DNA of 64,000 bases from Membranihabitans marinus. GTDB taxonomy: Bacteria; Bacteroidota; Bacteroidia; Chitinophagales; Saprospiraceae. Positions 53,146 through 62,694 of this stretch are shown one piece after another (within the stretch, counting starts at the first letter, position 1; the number at the start of each line of letters is the position of its first letter). The position numbers and the translations under genes were made by a program. Location of the stretch: the NCBI RefSeq assembly GCF_019802045.1, contig NZ_JAHVHU010000004.1, positions 186,001-250,000 on the forward strand, written 5' to 3'. The notes under the pieces were generated by a model. The model was not told the DNA's origin and made no database searches. It saw only the letters and a list, made by a program, of their open reading frames with translations.

Positions 53146-55116
53146 TCACTCCAATATTTTAAACGCGGTTCGACGGTTCTCCTGATGCTCTTCCTCCGTA
53201 CAATCTTCACACAAACAATCCGCAACGGGTTGGCTTTCGCCATATCCTCGCGCTTCCAGGCGGTTCGGATCTATACCAGCATCGATCAGATAGGATACCG
53301 CAGATTCTGCTCTTTTCTGAGAAAGATCTAAGTTATAGTCATCGGTGCCACGGCAATCGGTGTGAGATGTCAATTCTATTTTTCCAATCTCTGGATTATC
53401 GTTCAATAAGTTAGCCAGGCTGTCCAAAATCGGCCGGGCATCGGGGCGGATGTTCCAGCGATCGTAGTCATAATAAATATTTTCAAGTACAATTTCTTTG
53501 TTCTTCACGATGGGATCCATCAACCGGGTATAGCGATAGATGATGTTCTGTCCAACCGTGTCAGGTGGTCCTAGTTTATCCAAAGTCAGGCTTTCTTTGT
53601 ACGTGAAGTACTCGGGTTTGGAAAAGGCTATGTTCAATGGGGTCTGGTCATAATTAACGATGACAACTTCTCCGTTGAGATCTGAAGACAAGGTCGAATC
53701 AATTGCACCCTGCACACGAATTCGGCTGTCCTCCAATGGGAATCGCAACATTTGCCCACTTTGGGGGTCTTCCTTTCGGGCTACCGTACGTAAATGGAGC
53801 TGAAAGGTATATAGCTCTTCTTCTTTTACATCAGGAGTAAATGGTTTGCTTCTTTTACGGTAATACATATAAATATCATCTCCACCAGCTCCTCCTCTTC
53901 TATTGCTTGAAAAATAGGCCGAATTCAATTGATCGTTTCTGTTGGATTCAAAGGGTAAATATTTAAAATCGTCGAAACTTGAATTAATGGGTGGTAATAA
54001 ATTTTGTGGATTTACATATTGACCGTTTACCTGATAGGTTTTATAAATATCCAGTCCACCCATTCCAGGTCGATCTGAACTAAAATACAATGTATCATTG
54101 AAAACAGAAGGATACAATTCATTTGATTCCGAATTGATATTGCTGAAATTCAATATTTCCGGTTCCGACCACTGCTCGTCGATCCATTCGGTATAAAAAA
54201 GATCATATCCTCTCGCATTCTTATCGATATCACTGGCAAAATACACTCGTAGTCCATCTCCGGATACATACGGATGTATAAAATTCACATTGGACGTGGT
54301 AAATGGCATGGTCTTTTCTTCAGACCATTCCCCTTGCTCATTCTTACGCGAATACATGATCCGGCAAAACACATCATAATCGTCGTCCAGTTCCTCGCAC
54401 CGGGTAAATACAAATAATTCCTTTTTATCATCATAGGAACCATCGCTCTCATGATGTTCTGTATTGATACTAAAGTCATCAAAAGCGTTGACCTCCCGAT
54501 TCATTACCTGGTAAATGTCATAAAATTTGTGCCCCGTCCATGCGTAGTAATTTCGACCTTCAGAGCCATCCCGATCCGAAGAAAACAAGAAGTACTCGGG
54601 ACCGTACACCTGATTCATTACTTCAGAATAAGGGGTGTTGATGGTTGACAAATTTATGACTGTCAGTTCGGGGTTCTGATCTGCTACTCTTTTCCAGTCT
54701 TTAGCTTGATTGGCCGCAACGATTTCTTTTTGAAAACGGGAGGCGTCATTGGTTTCTTTATTGAGCAGATTATAGGCTGCTGCCGCTTCATCGTATTGAC
54801 CTATTTTTTTGGACATATCTGCATATTTCAGCAGAGCTTGCAATCCATACTCATTATCATAGGCTTCAAAAAACCATTTTTGAGCATCTGCAAAAAATCC
54901 AATATGATCATAGGAATCTCCCAATAAGTATGCAAGTTCACTTTTCAACTCCTTGCTGCGTGCCGTCTCGACCTCCTGTAAAAGATATTGAATGGCCTGT
55001 GCGTAGCGTTTTCTTTCATACGCGGTCCTTCCATCAGCGATCTTTTCGGTGGTAATGCATCCTGACAGGAAAAACAGTCCAAAACAACTAATCCATACTA
55101 TTGACATCCTAATCAT
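53146..55116 (-). CDS. PorE-like OmpA lipoprotein (TPR, PD40 propeller, OmpA)
   Basis: The 656-residue protein starts with a lipoprotein signal (lipobox LSGC, Cys20), then TPR-like helices (about 28-130; AYERKRYAQAIQYLLQEVE), a PD40 beta-propeller (about 155-430; FSSDRDGSEGRN, YFASDIDKNARGYDLFYTEW, YFSSDRPGMGGLDIYKTY), a carboxypeptidase-regulatory-like domain (about 440-530) and an OmpA domain (about 541-656; ELTSHTDCRGTDDYNLDLSQKRAE). This order and length match T9SS component PorE of Porphyromonas gingivalis, which links the secretion machine to peptidoglycan. Homology to PorE specifically is inferred from architecture. It follows secDF but is separated from it by a terminator. Confidence 0.85.
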   Translation of the reverse strand: MIRMSIVWISCFGLFFLSGCITTEKIADGRTAYERKRYAQAIQYLLQEVETARSKELKSELAYLLGDSYDHIGFFADAQKWFFEAYDNEYGLQALLKYADMSKKIGQYDEAAAAYNLLNKETNDASRFQKEIVAANQAKDWKRVADQNPELTVINLSTINTPYSEVMNQVYGPEYFLFSSDRDGSEGRNYYAWTGHKFYDIYQVMNREVNAFDDFSINTEHHESDGSYDDKKELFVFTRCEELDDDYDVFCRIMYSRKNEQGEWSEEKTMPFTTSNVNFIHPYVSGDGLRVYFASDIDKNARGYDLFYTEWIDEQWSEPEILNFSNINSESNELYPSVFNDTLYFSSDRPGMGGLDIYKTYQVNGQYVNPQNLLPPINSSFDDFKYLPFESNRNDQLNSAYFSSNRRGGAGGDDIYMYYRKRSKPFTPDVKEEELYTFQLHLRTVARKEDPQSGQMLRFPLEDSRIRVQGAIDSTLSSDLNGEVVIVNYDQTPLNIAFSKPEYFTYKESLTLDKLGPPDTVGQNIIYRYTRLMDPIVKNKEIVLENIYYDYDRWNIRPDARPILDSLANLLNDNPEIGKIELTSHTDCRGTDDYNLDLSQKRAESAVSYLIDAGIDPNRLEARGYGESQPVADCLCEDCTEEEHQENRRTAFKILE

Positions 55117-55130
55117 AGTCTAAAGCTAAT

Positions 55131-55161
55131 AAAAAAGGGCAATGATTGTTTACATTGCCCT
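55131..55161 (-). terminator. Intrinsic terminator of secDF
   Basis: AGGGCAATG (55136-55144) and CATTGCCCT (55153-55161) form a perfect 9-bp stem with an 8-base loop. On the minus strand the stem is followed by six T. It lies 43 bases after the secDF stop. Confidence 0.85.
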
Positions 55162-55203
55162 GTTTTATTAGTTGCTATTTGATCAGATAGATATTCCGCG
55201 ATA

Positions 55204-58200
55204 TTATACGGTGGCCGTTTGCTTTTCAGATTTCTCTGGAGCCGTTTTCTTATCCTTTCCCGCACCAAGCAAATCATACAAGATAGGTGATGCAATAAAT
55301 ATAGAGGAATAGGTACCGAAGAAAATACCAAATGTGATTGCAAAAGCAAATCCTTTGATACTGCTGCCCCCAAATATTAGGAGTAGCATAATTACGAGAA
55401 TTGTGGTGCCTGATGTAATCAATGTCCGGGACATGGTACTGTTAATGGCATCATTAATTAATTGGTACCTCGATTTTTTACTATAGCTGTTAAAGTTCTC
55501 TCTTATTCGGTCATAGACAATCACTGTATCATTCATAGAATAACCAATCACTGTCAATATCGCTGCAATAAAGGCTTGATCGATCTCCAGGGAAAACGGA
55601 AGAATACCGCGCAACAGCGAGAATATCCCCAGGATAACCAATGTATCGTGAAATATAGCAATGACCGCGCCCAGACTGTATTGCCATTTGCTAAACCGGA
55701 TAAAGATGTATAAAAAGATCGCAATCAAAGAGAATAAAATTGCTTCCCACGAACTTTTCATAATATCTTCTGCAATGGTCGGACCGACCTGACTGGAACT
55801 CACGATGTGTGTCCCCTGCCCTTCCGGTGCCCGGAATTCCTCGTAATCGAGATTTCCGCCCATCACTGCATTAACTCCTTCGAATAATTTTTGGCGTACT
55901 CGATCCGGTGCATCTTCGGAGGTATCATCAATGAGATAGGACGTAGTTACATTATAATGGTTCCCAACATCGATGGATTTTACTACGGGTTCTGAATCAA
56001 AAGCATCGGTAAGTGCATCAGACAGGTCTCCCACTGAAACTTCAGTATTCTGGGGAAATTCTATATTATAAGAATAACCGCCTTTAAAATCTACGCCAAG
56101 TTCCCAACCACGGGTGAAAATGGATATTAAGCCAATCAAAGTCAGCGTGATCGAAAAGATATAGGCTTTTTTACGCTTACCCAACCAATCGATATTAATG
56201 TTAGCTAAAAATCCTTTGGTGGTCGGACGCATAAAGCTAACCAGTTTTTTATCTTTTCCATTCCAGTAATCAATTACCAGGCGGGTCACCCATACTGCTG
56301 TAATGAATGAAAAGATGACACCCCATATCAGCACTACCGCAAATCCCTTGATAGGACCTACGCCAAAGTAAGCCAGAATAACGGCAACCAATAATGTAGT
56401 CACGTTCGCATCAATTATGGCCGAATAGGAATGTCTGAATCCATCTTTAACAGCGTTGAGCGTGCTCTTGCCGGCTCTGAGTTCCTCTTTTATACGTTCG
56501 TATATGATCACATTCGCATCAACCGCCATTCCAATAGTCAGGATGATACCGGCAAAACCCGGGAGTGTCAGTACGGTACCATAGGAAGCTAAAGCACCAA
56601 AGATGAAAAACAAGTTCGTGAACAAGGCGATGATAGAGACTACACCACCACCATTATAGTAGAAGATCATAAAAACCATGACCAGTAAAAATCCTGAAAC
56701 GAGCGACACGACACTTTTCCGGATATTGTCTTTACCCAGAGAGGGCCCGACCAGGGATTCAGAAATTATTTTGGTTTTAGCAGGAAGTTTTCCAACTTCA
56801 AGAACTGCTGCAAGATCGTTTCCTTCCTGAACTGTAAAATTACCGGTTATTGAACTGTTTCCATCTGTGATCGGTGTATTTACACTGGGTGCAGAAACGA
56901 CTTCATCATCCAGTACAATAGCAATCTCGCGATTGTTATCTTGTGCTGCCTTTGTTGTCATATCTGCCCATATCCGTGCGCCCTGATTATCCATTTTCAG
57001 AGAAACAGCGACTTCATTGGTAATCGGATCCGGTGCTGTGGTAGCACTTACAATGTGTTCGCCCGAAAGTGGCGCTTCTGCGTTGGCTCGACCTTTTTTG
57101 ATCGCATACAACACGTACTTATTTGTCTTCTCGCCCGACGTATAATCACGGCGCGGCTCAGAACCCCATAAAAATGCAATATCGGAAGGGAACATTGATT
57201 TAATTTCCGGCTTTTGGAGGTATTCCATGACGATGTTCCGTTTGTTCCTTTCGGCTTCACCCATGGCTGCTAATCCAAGAGACCCCGTGATATTGGGGGT
57301 GAAGTTGCTAAACAAGGGACCGCTTTGAAAGGCATTTTCCCCTTGAGGTACATCCACAATCTGTGTGGTGGAGTCTCCGGTGGGGTTGCCTAAACTATCC
57401 AAAACGGCTGTCTTAATCGTATCCTTCTGGGTCAGATCAATCGTCTGATTCAAAGCAGCGGTATCTCCGGCCTGGAGTTGTTTTAATCGTTCATTCGCCC
57501 GCGAAAGAGTCTGAATAAGGTTATTATCCGTCACGCGATATACATTCCAAAACTCTAAGTTGGCTTGGGCTTGCAAGTAATTTCTGGCTCGCTCATAATT
57601 TTCGACTCCGGGTAGTTCAACCATGATGATGTTCCGGCTTTGATCCAGAGAGATATTGGGTTGACTTACGCCAAATTTATCAATCCGATCCTTTAGTCGG
57701 TTAAAGGTCAGTTTTACCGTCTCACTGGCCTTTTGACGCAATACGGCCATCACGGCATTGTCGGGCGAACCAAAGGTGATGTCTTCGGCTAGAACCTCAT
57801 TTTTAGCAAAAATACTCGCCAGTGTTTTTCCATTGGCTAAGGAAGACCATTCCGTTTGAAATGCAGACATAAAATCAGCCCCGGTTTCTCGCATCCTTTC
57901 TTCAGCATTGTTAAGTGCCTGACGAAAGGTTGGATCCTGGCTGTTTTTTGAAAGATTTTCAAGGAAATCTTTTAGATCAACTTGCAGCAAGGCACTTAAT
58001 CCGCCTTTCAGATCCAGACCGAGCGCTAATTGTTGTCCCTTTAATTCTTCATAGGTATAATCCTTAATGAGCGGGATGTTGAAAATGGGTACACCCGACA
58101 TCGAATCAAGATAGGCTATGTGCGCATCTTTGGTCAGTGAATCGATTTCTTTTTGGGTATCTCCTCGCTGACCGATTCTTTCAGCGTACTCGTCTGCCTG

Positions 58201-58299
58201 TTTTTCTACCTTCCAGGTAGGGTATATCAAGAGATACTGAAAAGCACTCACGATCGCGAATAAAATCAGGAAAAATTTTATGACTCCTTTAGCTTGCAT
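55204..58299 (-). CDS. secDF: Protein translocase subunit SecDF (fused SecD and SecF)
   Basis: The 1031-residue membrane protein joins SecD (residues 1 to about 640) and SecF (about 690-1000). SecD shows LALGLDLKGGLSALLQVD, AGIILTIGMAVDANVIIYERIKEEL and GFRHSYSAIIDANVTTL. SecF shows GVDFKGGYSYNIEF, TVIGYSMNDTVIVYDRIREN and a further TLITSGTT segment. It uses proton motive force to complete Sec export on the periplasmic side, and supports T9SS substrates after they cross the inner membrane. The fused form is usual in Bacteroidota. A TATATTTG box precedes it and a strong terminator follows. Confidence 0.97.
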   Translation of the reverse strand: MQAKGVIKFFLILFAIVSAFQYLLIYPTWKVEKQADEYAERIGQRGDTQKEIDSLTKDAHIAYLDSMSGVPIFNIPLIKDYTYEELKGQQLALGLDLKGGLSALLQVDLKDFLENLSKNSQDPTFRQALNNAEERMRETGADFMSAFQTEWSSLANGKTLASIFAKNEVLAEDITFGSPDNAVMAVLRQKASETVKLTFNRLKDRIDKFGVSQPNISLDQSRNIIMVELPGVENYERARNYLQAQANLEFWNVYRVTDNNLIQTLSRANERLKQLQAGDTAALNQTIDLTQKDTIKTAVLDSLGNPTGDSTTQIVDVPQGENAFQSGPLFSNFTPNITGSLGLAAMGEAERNKRNIVMEYLQKPEIKSMFPSDIAFLWGSEPRRDYTSGEKTNKYVLYAIKKGRANAEAPLSGEHIVSATTAPDPITNEVAVSLKMDNQGARIWADMTTKAAQDNNREIAIVLDDEVVSAPSVNTPITDGNSSITGNFTVQEGNDLAAVLEVGKLPAKTKIISESLVGPSLGKDNIRKSVVSLVSGFLLVMVFMIFYYNGGGVVSIIALFTNLFFIFGALASYGTVLTLPGFAGIILTIGMAVDANVIIYERIKEELRAGKSTLNAVKDGFRHSYSAIIDANVTTLLVAVILAYFGVGPIKGFAVVLIWGVIFSFITAVWVTRLVIDYWNGKDKKLVSFMRPTTKGFLANINIDWLGKRKKAYIFSITLTLIGLISIFTRGWELGVDFKGGYSYNIEFPQNTEVSVGDLSDALTDAFDSEPVVKSIDVGNHYNVTTSYLIDDTSEDAPDRVRQKLFEGVNAVMGGNLDYEEFRAPEGQGTHIVSSSQVGPTIAEDIMKSSWEAILFSLIAIFLYIFIRFSKWQYSLGAVIAIFHDTLVILGIFSLLRGILPFSLEIDQAFIAAILTVIGYSMNDTVIVYDRIRENFNSYSKKSRYQLINDAINSTMSRTLITSGTTILVIMLLLIFGGSSIKGFAFAITFGIFFGTYSSIFIASPILYDLLGAGKDKKTAPEKSEKQTATV

Positions 58300-58339
58300 G
58301 TTATATATTATGTTTAATCCTTATAACTCAAAAACTGCG

Positions 58340-58347
58340 CAAATATA
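58340..58347 (-). promoter_or_regulatory. -7 promoter box of secDF
   Basis: Minus-strand TATATTTG, followed by C, matches TAnnTTTG. It lies 41 bases before the ATG at 58299. No matching -33 TTTG is clear. Confidence 0.6.
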
Positions 58348-58420
58348 ACGTTTATACGAAAAGCGCTGTAATTTTATAAGAAAATTCGTTCAAGAATAGA
58401 TCTTTTCTTTATATTGCTTT

Positions 58421-58440
58421 GGTATAGCACTTGTTATACC
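58421..58440. promoter_or_regulatory. Palindrome upstream of the BON-LysM gene
   Basis: GGTATAGCA and TGTTATACC flank a two-base CT centre, with one G-T wobble, giving an almost perfect 20-base palindrome. It ends 29 bases before the ATG at 58470. It could be an operator or a small RNA hairpin. Confidence 0.4.
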
Positions 58441-58469
58441 ACCTATTTAATAATCAAAATTAACAAATT

Positions 58470-58940
58470 ATGGGATTATTTTCATTTCTTAAAAAAGCTG
58501 GTTCAAATCTATTTGGAAAAGATGAAGAAACCAAGTCCAAAGAAACAGAAAAAAATGCAGAAGAGCGTAAAGCATTGCTAATCAATGAAGTTAAAAGTTT
58601 AAATTTTAATGTAGAAAATTTATCACTGGAGCTTGATGAACATAAAGTAACGGTTTATGGTAAAGTCGATTCGCAAGAAGAGAAAGAAAAGGTTATACTG
58701 GCTCTTGGCAATGTAACCGGTGTTGCCACCGTGGATGACCGGCTCAATGTGGTGAATCCAAAACCGGAATCTACTTTTTATGAAGTGAAAAGTGGCGATT
58801 CGCTTTCCAAAATTGCCAAAGCCCACTATGGGGATCCTATGAAATACCCGCAAATATTTGAAGCTAACAAACCGATGCTGACAGATCCGGATAAGATATA
58901 TCCCGGGCAAGTGCTTCGAATTCCTCCCCTGGAGGCTTGA
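58470..58940 (+). CDS. BON and LysM domain protein
   Basis: The 156-residue protein starts with a Lys-rich segment (1-33), then a BON domain (about 34-95; VENLSLELDEHKVTVYGKV, NVTGVATVDDRLNV) and a LysM domain (about 103-152; YEVKSGDSLSKIAKAHYG, YPQIFEANK, DKIYPGQVLRIP). The architecture is that of E. coli YgaU/Kbp, a small K+-binding protein. No signal peptide is seen, so it may be cytoplasmic. A link to the Trk system elsewhere in the window is only suggestive. A palindrome precedes it and a bidirectional terminator follows. Confidence 0.88.
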   Translation: MGLFSFLKKAGSNLFGKDEETKSKETEKNAEERKALLINEVKSLNFNVENLSLELDEHKVTVYGKVDSQEEKEKVILALGNVTGVATVDDRLNVVNPKPESTFYEVKSGDSLSKIAKAHYGDPMKYPQIFEANKPMLTDPDKIYPGQVLRIPPLEA

Positions 58941-58988
58941 TCAATAGCCTTGATTACCTTGTGAAATAAATGTTTCACACTTGATAAG

Positions 58989-59021
58989 AAAAAGCTGTAT
59001 ATCGTCGTATACAGCTTTTTT
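58989..59021. terminator. Bidirectional intrinsic terminator
   Basis: AAAAAGCTGTATA (58989-59001) and TATACAGCTTTTT (59008-59020) form a perfect 13-bp stem around TCGTCG, flanked by A and T runs. It ends both the BON-LysM transcript (plus) and the SPOR transcript (minus), which converge here. Confidence 0.9.
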
Positions 59022-59900
59022 TTATTCACTTTTAAGCATCGCCTGGGGGTATGTTTTTTTAATCTCATCAAGTTTGTTGCGGGCTGTTCTTTCATTGGTG
59101 AAAGGGCCGACATACATGCGGATCCAGTCCCCTTTTTCTACGAATTGGTAATCGAGATCTGTCCGGTGTTCTGGGAGATTCTCACGTCCTTTGAATAAAC
59201 CCAGTACTATAATATACCGCTCATTATCTTTTTTGAATGAATATTTTTTTGATTTGATCCCAATTAATTTGGGCGATTTTTCGGCCACCGTTACATTGGA
59301 AGGTTTTTTACCTTTCAGATAGAAAGAACCAAGTTGACCGTCTTTTCGACGAACAAAAATACTTTTTTCCTGTGTGGCATAGTCAGGATGTTTGAATATC
59401 AGATGATATTCGCCCGAATGGTGATTCATCAGCCCAAATTGACCATTGTGATCAGATATTCCAATCATCTGCTCTGAATCATCATCGATACGTTGAATAA
59501 TTCTTACGTTGGAAATGGGGATATACGATTCTGCATTCAGGATACGTCCCATTTTATACTGGGTTTGCTTCTGCATATAAAAAACCATGACGAGATTATC
59601 GGTTCCGGAAGGAATTTGAAAAGAACGTACCAAAGTGATGTAGCCAGACGCACTAATGTATAGCACGCAGGAAAAGGACTCATCTATTTGAATAGTTATC
59701 TCACCCCGTTCATCAGTTACAAATTTTCCGAGATGACAAGATTGCAGGTCAATGACTGCTTTAGATACAGATGCACCGGAATCCAGTGCTTTTACTTCCA
59801 GGGTGACTTCCCGGCTGTGCAGATGGATACAAAAAGTGCATACTGCACATACTAGAGCACAGCGTGTAATTATTTTATATATTTTGACCATATATTTCAT
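59022..59900 (-). CDS. Exported protein with carboxypeptidase-regulatory and SPOR domains
   Basis: The 292-residue protein has a hydrophobic N-terminal signal (about 8-26, Cys-rich IITRCALVCAVCTFCIH). An ATG at codon 4 is an alternative start. One or two carboxypeptidase-regulatory-like beta sandwiches follow (about 30-105 and 115-200; TLEVKALDSGASVSKAVIDLQSC, RILNAESYIPISNVRII, ISDHNGQFGLMNHHSGEYHL), then a SPOR peptidoglycan-binding repeat (about 225-290; YIIVLGLFKGRE, WIRMYVGPFTNERTARNKLDEIKK). It probably sits in the periplasm bound to glycan strands. It diverges from the subtilase gene and ends at the shared terminator. Confidence 0.85.
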   Translation of the reverse strand: MKYMVKIYKIITRCALVCAVCTFCIHLHSREVTLEVKALDSGASVSKAVIDLQSCHLGKFVTDERGEITIQIDESFSCVLYISASGYITLVRSFQIPSGTDNLVMVFYMQKQTQYKMGRILNAESYIPISNVRIIQRIDDDSEQMIGISDHNGQFGLMNHHSGEYHLIFKHPDYATQEKSIFVRRKDGQLGSFYLKGKKPSNVTVAEKSPKLIGIKSKKYSFKKDNERYIIVLGLFKGRENLPEHRTDLDYQFVEKGDWIRMYVGPFTNERTARNKLDEIKKTYPQAMLKSE

Positions 59901-59920
59901 ATAACCAATAAAAATACTGC

Positions 59921-59928
59921 TATTTTTG
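59921..59928 (+). promoter_or_regulatory. -7 promoter box of the subtilase gene
   Basis: TATTTTTG matches TAnnTTTG and lies 51 bases before the ATG at 59980. A near match on the other strand (TATTTTTA) in the same gap may serve the divergent SPOR gene. Confidence 0.5.
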
Positions 59929-59979
59929 GTAGTTCTATACCCAGGATTTATGGGTGAAAAATAATTTAAAATTTTTAAA

Positions 59980-62358
59980 ATGGTTCATTCCAGGCAGTTA
60001 TTATTTGGATTGGTTTTTTTTATTCTCCTTTACTTACCGTACAATATCCATGCCCAAAAAAGCACATATGTACCAGGAGAATTTATTATCCAGACCAATG
60101 GCGCTTCACCCCATGAGGTATTGGTTCAGTCTCTCTCTACAGACCGACGGCAAAAAACTTCCGTTCATGCCATCGATCTTTCTTCTGAAATGGGTTTGTA
60201 TAAGATTGCTTTTGATACCGTCAAAGTTAATGAAATCGAACTCCTGTCCAAATTAAAAACAAACCCCAACGTGCTTGCGGTTCAGCGTAACCATTATTTG
60301 AAGCCGCGCCGGGTTCCCAATGATCCTCGCTACGAAGAACAGTGGCCCTTGCGGAGTAACAATTCTGTCCACGCAGATATTGAAGCAGAAGCAGCCTGGG
60401 ATGTTACCACAGGCGGTAAAATATCCAACACGCACGATATTGTAATCGCAGTGATTGATGATGGTTTTCATGTTGATCATCCGGATTTAATCGAAAACTT
60501 GTATGTTAACGAGAACGAGATCCCGAACAATGGAATCGATGATGATCAAAACGGTTACATCGATGATTACCGGGGATGGAGTTTTAAAACCAATAACGAT
60601 TCTCTAAGTACCGGCGATCATGGAGAACCGGTCGCAGGTGTCATCGGGGCCCGTGGGAATAACGGCATCGGTATTACCGGTATAAACTGGGATGTTAAAA
60701 TTCTCCCGCTTTTATTGGATGAAAAATTTACTGATGCGGGATTATTAGCCAGTTATATCTACGCATACAAACTGCGAAAACGATTCAATGAATCTCAGGG
60801 AGCTCAAGGCGCTTTTGTTGCTGTCACCAATTCTTCCTGGGGTGCTGAAGGCTATTTTCCGGATGAATTTCCAGTGTGGTGCAACTTTTATGACAGTTTG
60901 TCCACCGTCGGGATCTTAAATTGTGTGGCTACCTCCAACGGGAATGTAAATGTGGACGTGACTGGTGATATCCCTTCATTGTGCAGCAGTGAATCCGTAG
61001 TGGTCGTGACCAATACAGACATCAATCGGAATCTTGTAGGCGCCTATGGACCAAAAAATGTTGATATTGCAGCTCCAGGAGAAGATATATTTACTTTAAA
61101 GAACGATGGTTATGGTTTTGAAAGTGGAACTTCCTTTTCTGCACCCGTTGTTAGCGGCGTACTTGGTTTGATGTATAGTGTTCCTGTTCCTGGAATACTG
61201 GACGCGGTATTGCGGGATCCAGAGGGAACCGCCCACATTACAAAAAATCTGATGTTACAAAGCTATGATTATGTCTCTGCGTTGGATGGGAAGATAAAAG
61301 TCCCCGGCATTATTAATGCCCGCAAAGCCGTAGAATCCATGATGGCCTATTTTAATGTAGAAAATATTGACTATTGTACGATTGATAGTTTAACCAATAG
61401 TTCGTATTTTCTGGATAGCCTGATAATAGGATCGGAGGTTATTGCATCCGGGAATAACCTGGGGTATCGTCCCCATAGTTTTCTGACCGATAGCCTGGAA
61501 CAAGGTCGGTATATTCCAGTCTCACTGGTGAGCAACACGTACACGGATTCCCTGGATTTTGTACTTTGGTTGGATCAAAACCGTGACTCTGTTTTTTCAG
61601 ATTCTGAGGTATTGGTCAATAGCCGAGATGTGGCTAGATGGGATGGTGAATTTTTTATGCCCGAGCGGCTCGATAGTGGATATTATAATATTCGTGTGGG
61701 CGTTCTTGCCACCACTGATAGTATCAATCCATGCGGGACCGATATTCCGTCGTATGAATATGAAGATTATACTGTATATGTCAAATTAAATCCACTACTC
61801 TGCCAGAATTCGCCTGCTGTAGATACCATAATGACCGGACCGGATTATCTGCAGATCATGTGGGAGGAGGTCGATAGTTCTGTGGCTTACGTTTTCCGTT
61901 ATCGGAAACAGGGAGATACAGAATGGGAAGATGAAATGGTGGACACTTCTAAGATGTTCACTTTGGATGATCTTGATGAATGTACGCCGTATGAGTTTCA
62001 AGTACGTAGTGTTTGTTTTTATGATACAAGTGCTTATACGCCTGTCGCCGTGTTTTTTACTGCCTGTATATCAAGCAATGAAAATCAGGAATTCGCTGAA
62101 AGCATCAAAGTATTCCCCAACCCCAGTCACGGCGGGAACTTAACTGTGGACTTCAGAAACACCAACCTGCCCATCGGTCAATCAGCTGTTTCAGTTACCT
62201 TGTATTCCATGGAAGGACGTCAAATGAAGACGGAACAGCGATCTTCATTACTTTCAGACCAACTGCACCTGTACTGGCCTGATGTTCCCCGGGGCATGTA
62301 TTTGGTGCGGATTGATATGGACGGACGGTTTGCTGTGAAGAAATGGATGATTCACTAA
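59980..62358 (+). CDS. Subtilisin-like (S8) peptidase, T9SS cargo
   Basis: The 792-residue protein has a signal peptide (cut near HAQ, residue 26), a short propeptide region, then an S8 domain with the Asp160 (AVIDDGFHVDH), His214 (GDHGEPVAG) and Ser385 (SGTSFSAPVVSG) triad and the oxyanion Asn284 (NSSWG). NNGIDDDQNGYIDD resembles the calcium-binding loop of subtilases. A GEVED-like module (about 480-600) and a fibronectin III domain (about 606-700; TEWEDEMVDTSKMFTLDDL) follow. The last about 75 residues are a T9SS sorting domain (VFPNPSHGGNLTVDF ... GMYLVRIDMDGR), so it is probably secreted across the outer membrane. Confidence 0.93.
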   Translation: MVHSRQLLFGLVFFILLYLPYNIHAQKSTYVPGEFIIQTNGASPHEVLVQSLSTDRRQKTSVHAIDLSSEMGLYKIAFDTVKVNEIELLSKLKTNPNVLAVQRNHYLKPRRVPNDPRYEEQWPLRSNNSVHADIEAEAAWDVTTGGKISNTHDIVIAVIDDGFHVDHPDLIENLYVNENEIPNNGIDDDQNGYIDDYRGWSFKTNNDSLSTGDHGEPVAGVIGARGNNGIGITGINWDVKILPLLLDEKFTDAGLLASYIYAYKLRKRFNESQGAQGAFVAVTNSSWGAEGYFPDEFPVWCNFYDSLSTVGILNCVATSNGNVNVDVTGDIPSLCSSESVVVVTNTDINRNLVGAYGPKNVDIAAPGEDIFTLKNDGYGFESGTSFSAPVVSGVLGLMYSVPVPGILDAVLRDPEGTAHITKNLMLQSYDYVSALDGKIKVPGIINARKAVESMMAYFNVENIDYCTIDSLTNSSYFLDSLIIGSEVIASGNNLGYRPHSFLTDSLEQGRYIPVSLVSNTYTDSLDFVLWLDQNRDSVFSDSEVLVNSRDVARWDGEFFMPERLDSGYYNIRVGVLATTDSINPCGTDIPSYEYEDYTVYVKLNPLLCQNSPAVDTIMTGPDYLQIMWEEVDSSVAYVFRYRKQGDTEWEDEMVDTSKMFTLDDLDECTPYEFQVRSVCFYDTSAYTPVAVFFTACISSNENQEFAESIKVFPNPSHGGNLTVDFRNTNLPIGQSAVSVTLYSMEGRQMKTEQRSSLLSDQLHLYWPDVPRGMYLVRIDMDGRFAVKKWMIH

Positions 62359-62694
62359 TAAAGTATACCATAGACTTATAAATTATTATTTGACAGCCAA
62401 TCCAAGCCTCAACTCGATACGATCAATAAGCAAACTGAAAAGTACGGATCCACCCACATCTTTATTTACATGTGAAGCCTCCGTACAATTTGAAATCTGA
62501 CTTCATCACCGGTTCTTCCTCCGAGCCATCATACCTGGAAACTGCATGGTTATTGAATTGACCCTGAGACCATGATTCCGGATGTATATCATTCTTATAG
62601 GATGCTGCACCTAAGATTTTGCAGCTATTTAAGCTTTGGTCTGCGTTGCACTCCGACTATATTCAGATATTCCTTCTATGCATAATACCATTTG

